Both the position numbers and the translations under genes were made by a program. A stretch of DNA of 64,000 bases from positions 47,098 through 111,097 of the forward strand of contig CAZXWN010000005.1 of assembly GCA_964644695.1 (NCBI GenBank), in the 5' to 3' direction. The notes below the pieces were generated by a model. It was given only the letters and a program-made list of their open reading frames with translations. It was not told where the DNA came from and searched no databases. The stretch's first letter is position 1. Each line of letters opens with the position of its first letter. This DNA comes from CAZXWN01 sp964644695 [NCBI: uncultured bacterium]. Lineage in GTDB: Bacteria; UBP4; UBA4092. Shown piece by piece: positions 1 to 9,009 of the stretch.

Positions 1-135
1 AGTTACAGAAACACCCATCCGTTAGCAGGGTTTATTTATACATGACAAACCCCAAGTTTTGTGGTTTACTATGGATATAGCTATGTGTGTGTGGACCATT
101 TGATGATAAGAACCAGATTTATAACAATGATTGAA

Positions 136-164
136 TTGACAAAAACAGGTGTAAGTTCTATATT
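136..164 (+). promoter_or_regulatory. sigma-70 promoter for the first secreted protein gene
   Basis: A perfect -35 hexamer TTGACA (136-141) is followed after 17 bp by TATATT (159-164). A strong ribosome binding site, AAGAAGGAGGTG, sits just before the ATG at 213. Together they suggest strong expression of the downstream gene. The first 135 bases show nothing else that I can call. Confidence 0.75.
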
Positions 165-212
165 ATTTAAAAATCTATAATCATACCCAAATAAAGAAGG
201 AGGTGTTTTTTA

Positions 213-1298
213 ATGAAAAAATTAATTGCTTTTATGGCTATCGCTTTATTCTCTATGACTTCAGCTTTTGCCGCCCACAGTTTTGTAACGACATTCAATT
301 TTGGATCATATGGCACAAGTTCTTTGTATGCCGCTCAATTCATTGAATTGGATGAAGCTTCTGGAAATTTATGGATCGCTTCCGGTGGTACAGGTAACCC
401 TGACATTGCCCACATTTTCACAACGGCAGGAGCTCCAGCTTCATTCTCACCAGTTAGCACTGGACTGACCAGTTGGGGAATTTCCACCAACTTCCGTCAG
501 ACCTCTGGTATTGCCATTGATCGGTCAGTAACTCCACATATGGCTTATGTAGTTTCCGATGTAGGAAGCTATGTGAATTTTATCAGCAAATTCAATGCTG
601 GTACTGGTGTTGCTGCTAATGGTATTGATTCTACCCTTGGTAAATGGACCACATTCTCACGTGTTGGTGATATTCAATTTGATAACGCCGGCCGTTTATA
701 CATGGTCCAGAAAGTTAGCCCGACTGGTGGAGCAACCTGTTTTGTCCTCGACAAAAACACGGGTGCTGCATTAAACTCTGGCAATGCAATCGTTGTTGGT
801 GGTGGAGCTATTAAACGAGGCATGGGCGTTTCCAGTGATGGAAACACAATTTACCTTGCTGATGAGTCTTTGGATATCCTTTGGAAAGCTACAGGAACTG
901 CTTCCTCTATCAATTCCACATCCAATGTGACTTACAGCCTTGCGACATTCGTCAACTATGGTAACTCTTCAGCGAACCCAAGTGCTTGCGAAGTTGATGC
1001 CAATGGTAATGTCTATGTTTCTGTAACTGGTCTTGCTGCTTCTACGACTGGTTTTGTGCGCGTTGAAATCTACAATGCCGCTGGTACTTTAGTAGAAACC
1101 ATTGCACCGACTGTTCCAATGGTGGATGGTGCTGCTTTCATGCCAAGAGGTGTTGCTTTCAGCAGTGCTGATGCAATCAATAATGATTTATATGTAGCAC
1201 GCTTCATGACTATCAATTGTAATTTAACCAGCTCTGGACCAATAGCCAAGTTCTCGAACTTGTCTGCAGTTTCTAACTGGTCTGATTATTCATTCTAG
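213..1298 (+). CDS. secreted beta-propeller-like protein with short C-terminal tail
   Basis: A 361-residue protein with a clear signal peptide (residues 1-20, Lys-Lys then a hydrophobic core ending AFA). The mature part is rich in Gly, Ser, Thr and Asn. Repeated blades of the type 'I-x-x-D-x-x-G-x-x-Y' (for example around residues 150-160, 205-215 and 255-270) resemble NHL/SMP-30 type beta-propellers, so an extracellular or periplasmic binding role is likely. I do not recognise a specific family. The last residues read VSNWSDYSF, resembling the tails of two other secreted proteins in this window. Its own promoter, a consensus Shine-Dalgarno site and a strong terminator indicate a single-gene, highly expressed unit. 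Confidence 0.7.
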   Translation: MKKLIAFMAIALFSMTSAFAAHSFVTTFNFGSYGTSSLYAAQFIELDEASGNLWIASGGTGNPDIAHIFTTAGAPASFSPVSTGLTSWGISTNFRQTSGIAIDRSVTPHMAYVVSDVGSYVNFISKFNAGTGVAANGIDSTLGKWTTFSRVGDIQFDNAGRLYMVQKVSPTGGATCFVLDKNTGAALNSGNAIVVGGGAIKRGMGVSSDGNTIYLADESLDILWKATGTASSINSTSNVTYSLATFVNYGNSSANPSACEVDANGNVYVSVTGLAASTTGFVRVEIYNAAGTLVETIAPTVPMVDGAAFMPRGVAFSSADAINNDLYVARFMTINCNLTSSGPIAKFSNLSAVSNWSDYSF

Positions 1299-1318
1299 GC
1301 TTTATAGCTAAGCTATAA

Positions 1319-1348
1319 TAAGGGCGGAAGTTTTTCCGCCCTTTTTTA
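1319..1348 (+). terminator. Rho-independent terminator
   Basis: The arms AAGGGCGGAA and TTCCGCCCTT pair around a four-base loop and run into a T-rich tail. It closes the single-gene unit of the secreted propeller protein. Confidence 0.9.
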
Positions 1349-1381
1349 TTTATAAATACATAACTACAAGAGGCTAATAGG

Positions 1382-2566
1382 ATGAAGAAGATATTTTTCA
1401 CTGCAGTCATGTTCCTTCCCATGATCGTTTTTGCTGACCCCATATCCATCCATGAATATTATCAGAAGGCTGAACAAGCTATAAAAACAAACGATTTACA
1501 GAATGCACTTTCAACCTTAAGTACTGCAGTGACTATTTATCCAAACGAAGCAAAGGCATGGTATAACCTGGGGGTAGTTTATAAAAATCTGAATCATGCT
1601 GATTCCGCTGGGGATTGCTTTTCCAAAGCTATAGAGATAGACCCCAAGATGAAAAATGCCAGATTTAATATGGCAAAAGTCAGGACTCTCCGGTCCAGTA
1701 AATATTTTGATTTAGCGAAAGCCATTGATGATTTTGATGCCCTGTTCAAAGATGACCCCACTGATTATCGAATTCTCATTGAACTGGCAGACATCCATTA
1801 TCGGCAAAAATCCATGCCCAAATTAAAAGAAACAGCAGAATTAATGGAGAAGTTATCTCCAGAAAGACCTGAAACATATTACTATGCGGGTATGGTAGAT
1901 GAGTATAGCGGTAATATTGAAAAGGCTTTGAGTACATATAGCAAAGGTTATATCATTAACCCAAAGTCCGATTTATTAAAAGATAAAGTCTGGGAAAACA
2001 CGATACGGATGGGGCATTTATCCTATCAGAAAGGTAATCTAAAAGAGGCATATCCCTGGTATAAAAAAGCTTTTGAATTTGATTCAGCCCGACCCGAGAC
2101 ATACCTTGTTTTAGGTCAAACTGCCATTCTGGCGGGTGATGAACAAACAGCATTACTGGCTTACAGTCGGTTCACTGGATTCAGACCGGATTCCTGGCTT
2201 GGTTACGCCAACATAGCAGATATTATTTCTAAAGATAAAAACCAGCGAGATAAAGCCCTTCATCTCGCTATGGGAGCCATCAGTCTTTCCGGTGACCGAT
2301 GGGAACCCAGGGATACTCTGGGTTGGATTTACCTATGTCGTGGAGACATTCCAGAAGCAAAAAAACAGTTTCAATGGATTGCCAACGCTCATAAAGCTAA
2401 TTGGACAATACTCACAAAAGGTAACTATCTAAAAGCCCTTAAAGAACTTAAAAAGATGCCCCCGGCATCATATCCTCACCTTTTAGCTCTCATAAAGAAG
2501 GAAAATGCACCTCGAGCCCAATGGCTTGCCCAGCGAGTTAAAACGAATATACCCATTCCAAGATAA
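1382..2566 (+). CDS. exported TPR-repeat protein
   Basis: 394 residues. The signal peptide spans residues 1-19 (MKK, hydrophobic stretch, cleavage near FADP). The rest is helical and carries repeated tetratricopeptide motifs, with typical A-x-x-x-L-x-x-A and 'P-x-x-A-x-x-x-Y-N-L-G' signatures at about 26-100 and further degenerate repeats to about residue 340. TPR domains are protein-interaction scaffolds; the partner cannot be told from the sequence. It lies between two terminated units, with a modest AGAGGC ribosome site upstream. No enzymatic motif is visible. Confidence 0.75.
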   Translation: MKKIFFTAVMFLPMIVFADPISIHEYYQKAEQAIKTNDLQNALSTLSTAVTIYPNEAKAWYNLGVVYKNLNHADSAGDCFSKAIEIDPKMKNARFNMAKVRTLRSSKYFDLAKAIDDFDALFKDDPTDYRILIELADIHYRQKSMPKLKETAELMEKLSPERPETYYYAGMVDEYSGNIEKALSTYSKGYIINPKSDLLKDKVWENTIRMGHLSYQKGNLKEAYPWYKKAFEFDSARPETYLVLGQTAILAGDEQTALLAYSRFTGFRPDSWLGYANIADIISKDKNQRDKALHLAMGAISLSGDRWEPRDTLGWIYLCRGDIPEAKKQFQWIANAHKANWTILTKGNYLKALKELKKMPPASYPHLLALIKKENAPRAQWLAQRVKTNIPIPR

Positions 2567-2669
2567 TACCCCATAGTTTTAATTAACTTCCATTTTATAA
2601 ACGAGAGGTATTCTTTATTCTTGGGCTATAATTTCAGAGAAGAAGAGTCAACAATTAGCGAGGAAGGTT

Positions 2670-3512
2670 ATGGAGATAATTATTGCTGGAAATGCGGGTT
2701 TTTGCTGGGGTGTTAAAAGAGCCATGAAAGCCGCTGAAGACAGCACAGCCGCCAATCAGGGTCCTGTCACATCTCTGGGTCCCATTATTCATAATCCAAC
2801 GATTGTAGAGCGCCTGAAAGAAAAAGGCCTGCATACCGCTAAGACCTTGGATGAAATCAATACCGGTACCGTTCTGATTCGAGCCCATGGCGTTGCTCCG
2901 AAGACCATGACCGAGATTCAGAAAAAAGGATTGAAGGTCGTGGATGCCACCTGCCCCATCGTAAAAAAATCACAGCGATATGCTCAGCGGTTAACTGAAC
3001 AGGGTTACCAGGTTGTGATTATTGGAGATAAGAACCACCCTGAAATTATCGGGATATTAGGGCATACCGATGGCAAAGCCATTGTCATCGATACTCCAGA
3101 AGAAGCGGAAAAGCTGGAGATCAAAGGTAAAATAGGCCTGATTGTACAAACCACCCATTCTGCCGATGAATATCGGAAAATTGAAGATATTCTCCGAAAA
3201 CGAGGCGCTGAAGTATTTGTCAGTGATACCTTATGTTTTGAAACCACTCGACAACAGTCCAGTGCGGTAGAGGTATCGCGTCAGGTCGATGTTATGATTG
3301 TCGTCGGTGGGCGTAACAGCGCTAACACCGTTCGGTTATATAATCTTTGCCGCGAAACAGGTGTGGATACCTGGCATGTAGAATCCGCAGAAGAACTTCA
3401 ACCCGAATGGTTCATTGGAAAGAATAAGGTTGGTTTGACGGGGGGAGCCTCTACACCGGACTACCTGATCAATGAAGTAGCCGAATGGGTCGCATCTTTA
3501 CCCACCCCATAA
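2670..3512 (+). CDS. ispH: 4-hydroxy-3-methylbut-2-enyl diphosphate reductase
   Basis: The last step of the MEP (non-mevalonate) pathway: reductive dehydroxylation of HMBPP to IPP and DMAPP by an Fe-S enzyme. The three cluster cysteines are at 12 (in GFCWGV), 95 (in VDATCP) and 189 (in DTLCFET). The substrate-binding His41 (IIHNP) and His124/Glu126 (NHPE) are present, as is the C-terminal GGASTPDYL segment. At 280 residues this is the normal single-domain enzyme, without the S1-domain fusion seen in some Firmicutes. The start is supported by its position directly ahead of the Cys12 motif, although the purine-rich AGGAAGG lies unusually close to the ATG. Confidence 0.95.
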   Translation: MEIIIAGNAGFCWGVKRAMKAAEDSTAANQGPVTSLGPIIHNPTIVERLKEKGLHTAKTLDEINTGTVLIRAHGVAPKTMTEIQKKGLKVVDATCPIVKKSQRYAQRLTEQGYQVVIIGDKNHPEIIGILGHTDGKAIVIDTPEEAEKLEIKGKIGLIVQTTHSADEYRKIEDILRKRGAEVFVSDTLCFETTRQQSSAVEVSRQVDVMIVVGGRNSANTVRLYNLCRETGVDTWHVESAEELQPEWFIGKNKVGLTGGASTPDYLINEVAEWVASLPTP

Positions 3513-3523
3513 CAGCTAAGTCA

Positions 3524-3552
3524 TTGACTTGCATCAGTCAAGATAATATAAT
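3524..3552 (+). promoter_or_regulatory. sigma-70 promoter for the phosphodiester glycosidase gene
   Basis: TTGACT (3524-3529), a 17-bp spacer, then a perfect TATAAT (3547-3552). It lies just downstream of the ispH stop and gives a leader of roughly 60 bases. Confidence 0.8.
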
Positions 3553-3618
3553 ATCAACAGCATAGCCTTGAGCGGGCGGTGTTAAATCTTATAGAAATCC
3601 ATGAGGGTTTTGTAAATA

Positions 3619-4944
3619 ATGTCTAACTTTATTAAAACATTTATTATCACTGGTTTTATCGTTTTAATGAGCGTAGCTGGATTTGGTCAAACTGCTGAAC
3701 AAACCATCCGAAATGCAAATTGGTACACTGTTCAGATTGCTCCGGGTCTCAGTTGGAAAACCTGCTCCTTTGCAAGCCTGTTTAATTCCAAACAGGATAT
3801 TTATGTAGGGACTGTCGACTTAAATCAACAAAACATCAAATTGTCGTTCTCCTACACATCAGGAGGAGGAAAGACAGTAAGCACTTATGCTGCTCAAATT
3901 CCGGGAACTATGCTGGCTGTCAACGGAAATTACTATGACACCTCCAATTATATCCCTGTCCAATATATGCGAGTGACCGGATACAGTTATTTACCGGGAT
4001 ACAAATACAGTGGTACAGGTGCGGTCGTATCTGATTCCACCGGAAGATCAGTCAATGTCCTTTTTAAAAACAATATCGGTGGAAACTGGGCTGCCCTCTC
4101 TCAACCTAACGTTATGGCAACACTCTATAATCTGATTGAGAATGGCCAGAATACGCTGTCTAATGACACCTATATGGCTTATAACCGGCATCCCCGTACT
4201 GTAATAGGTAAAACCGCTGACAATAAACTCCTGATTGTTGTCGTTGATGGGCGAACTACTCGTGCGGCCGGGATGACCTTTGCTGAATTACAGGTATTAA
4301 TGAAAGCATTGAACTGTACGGATGCGATCAATATGGATGGCGGTGGTTCATCCACCTTCTGGGTTAAGGGGTATGGAACAAACGGTGTCGTTAATAAACC
4401 TTCAGATGGAAGTCAACGAGCCGTAGCCAACGCAATCAACATCGTTCTGACACCTGTTGTGGGTGCAAATGAAACTATCTATGAATCGGCGACTGGTGGA
4501 CAAAATAATGCCTATTATACTGAAACAGGTGTTTGGGGCGATAATGCTACAGCCTGTGGGGCAATAGGTGTTACTCCTGGACTGGGAACACGATATGGGT
4601 CCACTTATACATCTGTCGCAGGTGTAAAAAAAGCCCGTTTTACCCCAGTATTCAGTAAATCCGGTCAGTACAAAGTCTATGCGACATGGCCTGCAGCCGT
4701 CAGCCGACGGGCAGGTATTCTCTATCGGGTCAATCATACGGGTGGATTATCTTCTGTAACAATCAACCAGTCCACTCAGGCCGATAATTGGGTCTTACTG
4801 GGCACTTATACTTTTGCGCAAGGTAGTGCTGGCTATGTAGAAATCAGCAATGAGAATCTGGACCTCTCGGGAAGTATGTATGCGGGTGCTATCAAGTTTG
4901 AAGAGATTACCCCTTCAAGCGTATCTAACTGGTTAAAATACTAA
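3619..4944 (+). CDS. secreted phosphodiester glycosidase with golvesin-like domain
   Basis: 441 residues. The N-terminal signal peptide runs to about residue 23. Residues 60-278 form a NAGPA-type phosphodiester glycosidase domain (PF09992 family), with the diagnostic VNGNYYD at about 101-107 and NMDGGGSSTFW at 238-247. This family cleaves GlcNAc-phosphodiester bonds on cell-surface polymers. Residues 289-427 match a golvesin/Xly-type carbohydrate-binding beta-sandwich (YESATGG... through YAGAIKFE). A short extra tail, ending VSNWLKY, follows the last expected beta strand. The gene has its own promoter and a shared bidirectional terminator. The exact substrate is unknown. Confidence 0.85.
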   Translation: MSNFIKTFIITGFIVLMSVAGFGQTAEQTIRNANWYTVQIAPGLSWKTCSFASLFNSKQDIYVGTVDLNQQNIKLSFSYTSGGGKTVSTYAAQIPGTMLAVNGNYYDTSNYIPVQYMRVTGYSYLPGYKYSGTGAVVSDSTGRSVNVLFKNNIGGNWAALSQPNVMATLYNLIENGQNTLSNDTYMAYNRHPRTVIGKTADNKLLIVVVDGRTTRAAGMTFAELQVLMKALNCTDAINMDGGGSSTFWVKGYGTNGVVNKPSDGSQRAVANAINIVLTPVVGANETIYESATGGQNNAYYTETGVWGDNATACGAIGVTPGLGTRYGSTYTSVAGVKKARFTPVFSKSGQYKVYATWPAAVSRRAGILYRVNHTGGLSSVTINQSTQADNWVLLGTYTFAQGSAGYVEISNENLDLSGSMYAGAIKFEEITPSSVSNWLKY

Positions 4945-4963
4945 AACTCCGTAAATCATAAAT

Positions 4964-5006
4964 AAAAAAGACCTGCCGGAAACATGTTTCCGACAGGTCT
5001 TTTCTT
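4964..5006. terminator. bidirectional Rho-independent terminator
   Basis: The arms AAAAGACCTG-CGGAAA and TTTCCG-CAGGTCTTTT form a long hairpin with a CATG loop and T-runs on both strands. It serves both convergent genes, the glycosidase on + and the aminopeptidase on -. Confidence 0.9.
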
Positions 5007-5015
5007 TATTAAGAC

Positions 5016-6524
5016 TTATTGATTTGCTTTATTGAGCAGGAGTCTAACAAAAGTACGAACCCCTACCCCCGTTCCACCATAGGTATCATATCCCTTGGGT
5101 GATTCTGAATAGGCCGTTGCTGCTATATCTAAATGAGCCCATGGGATGGGTTCAATAAACACTTCCAGGAATTTAGCGGCCGTGATAGCTCCCCCTTCAC
5201 GCCCTCCCGTATTTTTCACATCAGCAATTTTGCTTTTAATTAAATCACCATATTCTTCATCCATGGGCATCGCCCACAGTTTTTCACCTGACTGTTGAGC
5301 GGCTTCCCACAAATCCGCCTCCAAATCTGCGTTATTGGTGAATAAACCCGTGGTAAAAGGTCCCAGGGCAATACTACAAGCTCCAGTCAATGTGGCGACA
5401 TCAATGACAGGGGCGAGCTTCCGAGTCTTTGCATAATGCAGAGCATCCGCCAATATCAATCTGCCCTCAGCATCTGTATTCAAAATCTCAATCGTTTTTC
5501 CACTCATGGAGGTGAGAATATCCGCCGGTCGGCAAGCATTCCCATCGGGCATATTTTCTGTGGCAGGAACTAATGCGGTTACATTCACTTTCGGCTTTAA
5601 GAGAGCCACAGCCCGCATGGCTCCGATAACAGCGGCTGCACCGGACATATCTGACTTCATTTCGTGCATATTCTGAGCCGGTTTGAGTGAAATTCCACCA
5701 GCATCAAAAGTCAGTCCTTTTCCAACCAGTCCAGTGGTGACCTTTGAACTCTTATTACCGACATATTCCATAATAATAAAACGAGGCTCCTGGGTGCTTC
5801 CTGCGTTTACTCCCAGTAATCCACCCATTTTCAATTTCTGGATTGCTTTTTTATCCAAGACCGTACATTTCAGACCTGTTTCCTTTGCCATCAACTGACA
5901 TCGGCGGCCCAGCTCAGAAGGAGTTAGTATATTGGGAGGCTCGTTCACCAGTTCTTTGGCATAATTAACAGACTCACCCACAATTTGTCCGACCTTAAGA
6001 TTTCCCCGAGTCCCTGGAATATCCTGCTCCTCAGGAACAATAATCCCGATGCTGATATCACGGGATTTTACTGCATTACTTTTTCCGGACTGATATTTTT
6101 TGAATTCGTAAGACCCCATTACCATGCCTTCAGCAAAAGCTGAAACATTCATTGAATTGTCCAGATTTTTTAATTCTGTACCCGGTAGAAGAGTGATGAT
6201 ATTCTTTGCTTCCCATGCCTTCGCTTTACGAAGGATATCTGAACCTGCAAGCCGCGTCTTATTGGTATCATATTTAGCAGATTTTCCAAGACCCAAAATG
6301 ACCAACTTATCCGTTTTCAGTTTACCCAGAGTGTGAATGGAAGTAATTTCTCCCGATTTCCCTGTCAATTCCTTCCGTTTTATCAGCATGGATAAATGTC
6401 CATTAAGCTTCTGATCAATTTTCTTTAGAACACCCTCTAATGGGGATGTTCCCTCAAATAAATAAGTAAACAATACATCGGCAGGAACTGTTGTAACATC
6501 TGCCTTTTTTACTGTAAACTGCAT
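5016..6524 (-). CDS. pepA: leucyl aminopeptidase, M17 family
   Basis: Cytosolic dizinc aminopeptidase that removes N-terminal residues from peptides. With the ATG at 6524 the protein is 502 residues, normal for M17. The metal and catalytic motifs are complete: GLTFDAGG near 270, DMSGAAAV near 292-299 and the family signature NTDAEGRL at 349-356, which includes the metal-binding Asp and Glu. The frame is open 14 codons further upstream. However, an AGGAG ribosome site (complement of 6535-6539) is correctly spaced for the internal ATG, and the family normally starts there. It is a single gene that shares its terminator with the convergent glycosidase. Confidence 0.93.
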   Translation of the reverse strand: MQFTVKKADVTTVPADVLFTYLFEGTSPLEGVLKKIDQKLNGHLSMLIKRKELTGKSGEITSIHTLGKLKTDKLVILGLGKSAKYDTNKTRLAGSDILRKAKAWEAKNIITLLPGTELKNLDNSMNVSAFAEGMVMGSYEFKKYQSGKSNAVKSRDISIGIIVPEEQDIPGTRGNLKVGQIVGESVNYAKELVNEPPNILTPSELGRRCQLMAKETGLKCTVLDKKAIQKLKMGGLLGVNAGSTQEPRFIIMEYVGNKSSKVTTGLVGKGLTFDAGGISLKPAQNMHEMKSDMSGAAAVIGAMRAVALLKPKVNVTALVPATENMPDGNACRPADILTSMSGKTIEILNTDAEGRLILADALHYAKTRKLAPVIDVATLTGACSIALGPFTTGLFTNNADLEADLWEAAQQSGEKLWAMPMDEEYGDLIKSKIADVKNTGGREGGAITAAKFLEVFIEPIPWAHLDIAATAYSESPKGYDTYGGTGVGVRTFVRLLLNKANQ

Positions 6525-6760
6525 AGAAAAAAATCTCCTGTTAATATTTGATTTCACACAAAACAAAAGAATCCACGGAACACATCAAGAAAGTATTTTT
6601 CAACCGTTATTATTTGTTTTATCTATTATTGATAATACTACAAATACAACTTATGATTTTTATTCTGCCTTCCGGATTTCCGCCAAATCTATAACGAATT
6701 TACCCCTCTTCAGATGAACAGCCATTTTGAGTTATGATGAATAGGTGAGGTGATATAAAG

Positions 6761-6943
6761 ATGGAAAACGACTTAACCGCTAAAAAAGAACTTAAACTCA
6801 AATGCGATACCTGTGGAAAAATTGTTACTTCTGTAGCCCGAGTTGTCATTGAAGATACCTATGACCGGTCCATGGCTAAAGCCTTATACAATTGTCCAGA
6901 ATGTTTTGCTAAAAAAGAGCAACAGCGGAAACAAAAAGAATAA
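6761..6943 (+). CDS. small zinc-ribbon protein
   Basis: 60 residues with two CxxC knuckles, CDTC (about 15-18) and CPEC (about 45-48), and a lysine/glutamine-rich C-terminus. This predicts a small zinc ribbon of unknown function, perhaps nucleic-acid or protein binding. The start is supported by a GGTGAGGTGAT ribosome site at 6744-6754. The 236-bp gap between this gene and the divergent pepA is AT-rich and shows no other feature that I can support. Confidence 0.65.
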   Translation: MENDLTAKKELKLKCDTCGKIVTSVARVVIEDTYDRSMAKALYNCPECFAKKEQQRKQKE

Positions 6944-6992
6944 TATTAGGTGTTCTTAGTCTACAGACTTTAACAGGATAAGATATCAAGTT

Positions 6993-8204
6993 TTATTTGT
7001 TTGACGATTTTGGTGGGACGTTCTTTTTTGAGGGGATGCTTTTGGATTCTCTATACAGAGTAGATCGTTGGACAGTGTTTTTTCCGTATTTCTCATTTAG
7101 CTTATCCAGAGCAGCGGACAGTCTTGTTAATTTCTCCACTTTTTCGTGTAAAAATGAGACTTGTTCTATCTCATCAGAAAAACCTGAAACAGAAACCCCA
7201 ATCAAACGAACTGGAAGATTTGATTTCGGAACCGTCTTCCATAAAACCAATACCCTTTCAAATATCAGGTCAGTCTGATCTGTTGGTTCATCCAGTAAAC
7301 ATTGCCGTGTATAAGTCTTGAAATCAGAATAACGAAGTTTTACTGTGACTGTTTTACCTTTAACACCCTGCTTACGAAGGCGATATGAAACTTTCTCTGT
7401 TAATCCCAGAAAGGTCGTTCTCAGAACTTCCATGTTCGTCTGATCAAAACTAAAGGTTGTTTCGTGTCCAACAGATTTGGGCGCTGTGTATGGGATAACT
7501 TCTCGATCATCCTGATTATTTGCCAAAGCATGCAGATGGCGCCCAGATGCACCAAACATTTTTTCCATCATATCTATGGGCATCCTGGCAAGCTCGCCCA
7601 CAGTTTTTATGTTTAAACGACTCAGGGCCTCATTCATTCGTTCCCCTACACCCCAAAGTACTTTCACCGGTAAGGCCCACATAACTTCCAATTCTTTCTC
7701 GGGGGGGATAATAACAAACCCTTCTGGCTTCTTCATATCGGAGGCAATCTTGGCAAGAAGCTTCGTAGAAGCTAATCCGCAGGAAGCGGTTAGTTTCAAT
7801 TCTTCTTTAATACGGGTTTGTATCAGGCGGGCAGTTTTTTCAGCAGGGCCCTGCATAAGTTCTGTCCCTGTCAGATCAATAAAGGCTTCATCGACAGAGA
7901 CAGGTTCAACCAGGGGAGAGTATTCTTGAAAGATAGACATAATCTGTTCCGAAGCTTCATGGTATAAATTCATCCTGACAGGCAGAAATATTCCATGAGG
8001 ACATCGCCGGCTGGCTTCATGGATAGCCATTCCAGCTTTAAGACCAAACTTACGGGCTTCATAAGAAGCTGATGAGATGACACCACGGTGTCCCTTCAGT
8101 CCACCTACAATAACAGGCTTCCCATTTAAATCAGGGTTTTCCCGTCGCTCAACAGCAACGTAAAAACAATCCATATCAATATGAAGTATTTTTCGGAAGG
8201 ACAT
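6993..8204 (-). CDS. dinB: DNA polymerase IV (Y-family translesion polymerase)
   Basis: Error-prone lesion-bypass polymerase. Catalytic acidic residues are in HIDMDCFY (Asp10 and Asp12) and SVDEAFIDL (Asp105 and Glu106). The fingers/palm motifs are followed by a helix-hairpin-helix thumb (about 170-230) and a little-finger domain (about 240-350). The 403-residue length is at the upper end of the family. The C-terminal ~45 residues are lysine/serine-rich and may contain a sliding-clamp motif, but I do not see a clear one. It lies 24 bp downstream of lexA on the same strand, so it is almost certainly in an SOS-controlled lexA-dinB operon. Confidence 0.95.
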   Translation of the reverse strand: MSFRKILHIDMDCFYVAVERRENPDLNGKPVIVGGLKGHRGVISSASYEARKFGLKAGMAIHEASRRCPHGIFLPVRMNLYHEASEQIMSIFQEYSPLVEPVSVDEAFIDLTGTELMQGPAEKTARLIQTRIKEELKLTASCGLASTKLLAKIASDMKKPEGFVIIPPEKELEVMWALPVKVLWGVGERMNEALSRLNIKTVGELARMPIDMMEKMFGASGRHLHALANNQDDREVIPYTAPKSVGHETTFSFDQTNMEVLRTTFLGLTEKVSYRLRKQGVKGKTVTVKLRYSDFKTYTRQCLLDEPTDQTDLIFERVLVLWKTVPKSNLPVRLIGVSVSGFSDEIEQVSFLHEKVEKLTRLSAALDKLNEKYGKNTVQRSTLYRESKSIPSKKNVPPKSSNK

Positions 8205-8228
8205 AATTCCACTGATTAAAACCCTTTT

Positions 8229-8858
8229 TTAATTACATTGACGCAGGACAGCTGTCACCTTGCCTAGAACTCGGAACTCATTGTCTCGGGGAGAAACCAT
8301 AATAGGTTCCATCGCAGGATTTTCAGGTTGCAGCCTAACCGTTCCCTTTTCTCGAAAAAACCGTTTAACAGTTGCTTCATCACCGATCAAAGCAACAATA
8401 ATATCTCCATTACGCACTTCTGAAGTTGGTTGAACCATCACCAAGTCTCCATCCAGGATATGGGCATTGATCATACTTTCTCCCCTCACCCGAAGTGCAA
8501 AGATTTCTCCTGGTTTTCCAAAATCTTTATCTAATCTGATTCGGCCTTCCAAATTTTCATCAGCTAAGATTGGACTGCCCGCAGCAACCTGTCCAACAAT
8601 AGGAATTGACAACGAGTCTGGTATAGAAAAGGCTTCGGGGGGAAGATAACCATCTGCTAATTCCAAATGGCGAGATTTTCGGCTACCCCGTTTTAGGAAT
8701 CCTTTTCGCTGGAGGGCGGATAGATGATCAAACATACTGGATGAGGCTATACCAAAATGGTCTCCTAATTCACGAACAGTCGGGGGCATCCCTTGTTCCC
8801 GATAAAATTCTCGAATAAATTCTAATACCTCAGCCTGTCGTGGAGTTAAGTCTTCCAT
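8229..8858 (-). CDS. lexA: LexA SOS repressor
   Basis: 209 residues. The N-terminal winged helix-turn-helix (residues 4-58) has the LexA recognition pattern PPTVRELGDHFG. The cleavage site is Ala93-Gly94 (VAAGSP). The self-cleavage dyad is Ser128 (in RGESMI) and Lys165 (in EATVKRFF). RecA filament-stimulated autocleavage should therefore be intact. The start has a strong AGGAGAT site. The gene leads the lexA-dinB operon and has a promoter overlapped by a perfect palindrome, consistent with autoregulation. Confidence 0.96.
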   Translation of the reverse strand: MEDLTPRQAEVLEFIREFYREQGMPPTVRELGDHFGIASSSMFDHLSALQRKGFLKRGSRKSRHLELADGYLPPEAFSIPDSLSIPIVGQVAAGSPILADENLEGRIRLDKDFGKPGEIFALRVRGESMINAHILDGDLVMVQPTSEVRNGDIIVALIGDEATVKRFFREKGTVRLQPENPAMEPIMVSPRDNEFRVLGKVTAVLRQCN

Positions 8859-8883
8859 GAAAATCTCCTTTTTTCAGTATACC

Positions 8884-8923
8884 TAACAATTGTTATGGTA
8901 GCTAAAACATGATTTTCTGTCAA
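8884..8923 (-). promoter_or_regulatory. lexA promoter with palindromic candidate operator
   Basis: On the minus strand, TTGACA (complement of 8918-8923) is followed after 17 bp by TACCAT (complement of 8895-8900). The perfect 12-bp palindrome TAACAATTGTTA (8884-8895) begins at the last base of the -10 and covers the transcription start. That is where a LexA autoregulatory operator would sit. It matches neither the E. coli CTGT-N8-ACAG box nor the Bacillus CGAAC box. The promoter call is firm; the operator identity is inference. Confidence 0.55.
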
Positions 8924-9009
8924 ACTATTTCCTCCAGTTAACAAGAATGGAATCAACTAAAACAAATAAAAACGCGGAGGTATGACGAAGGATAAAAAAA
9001 CGGAACGGA

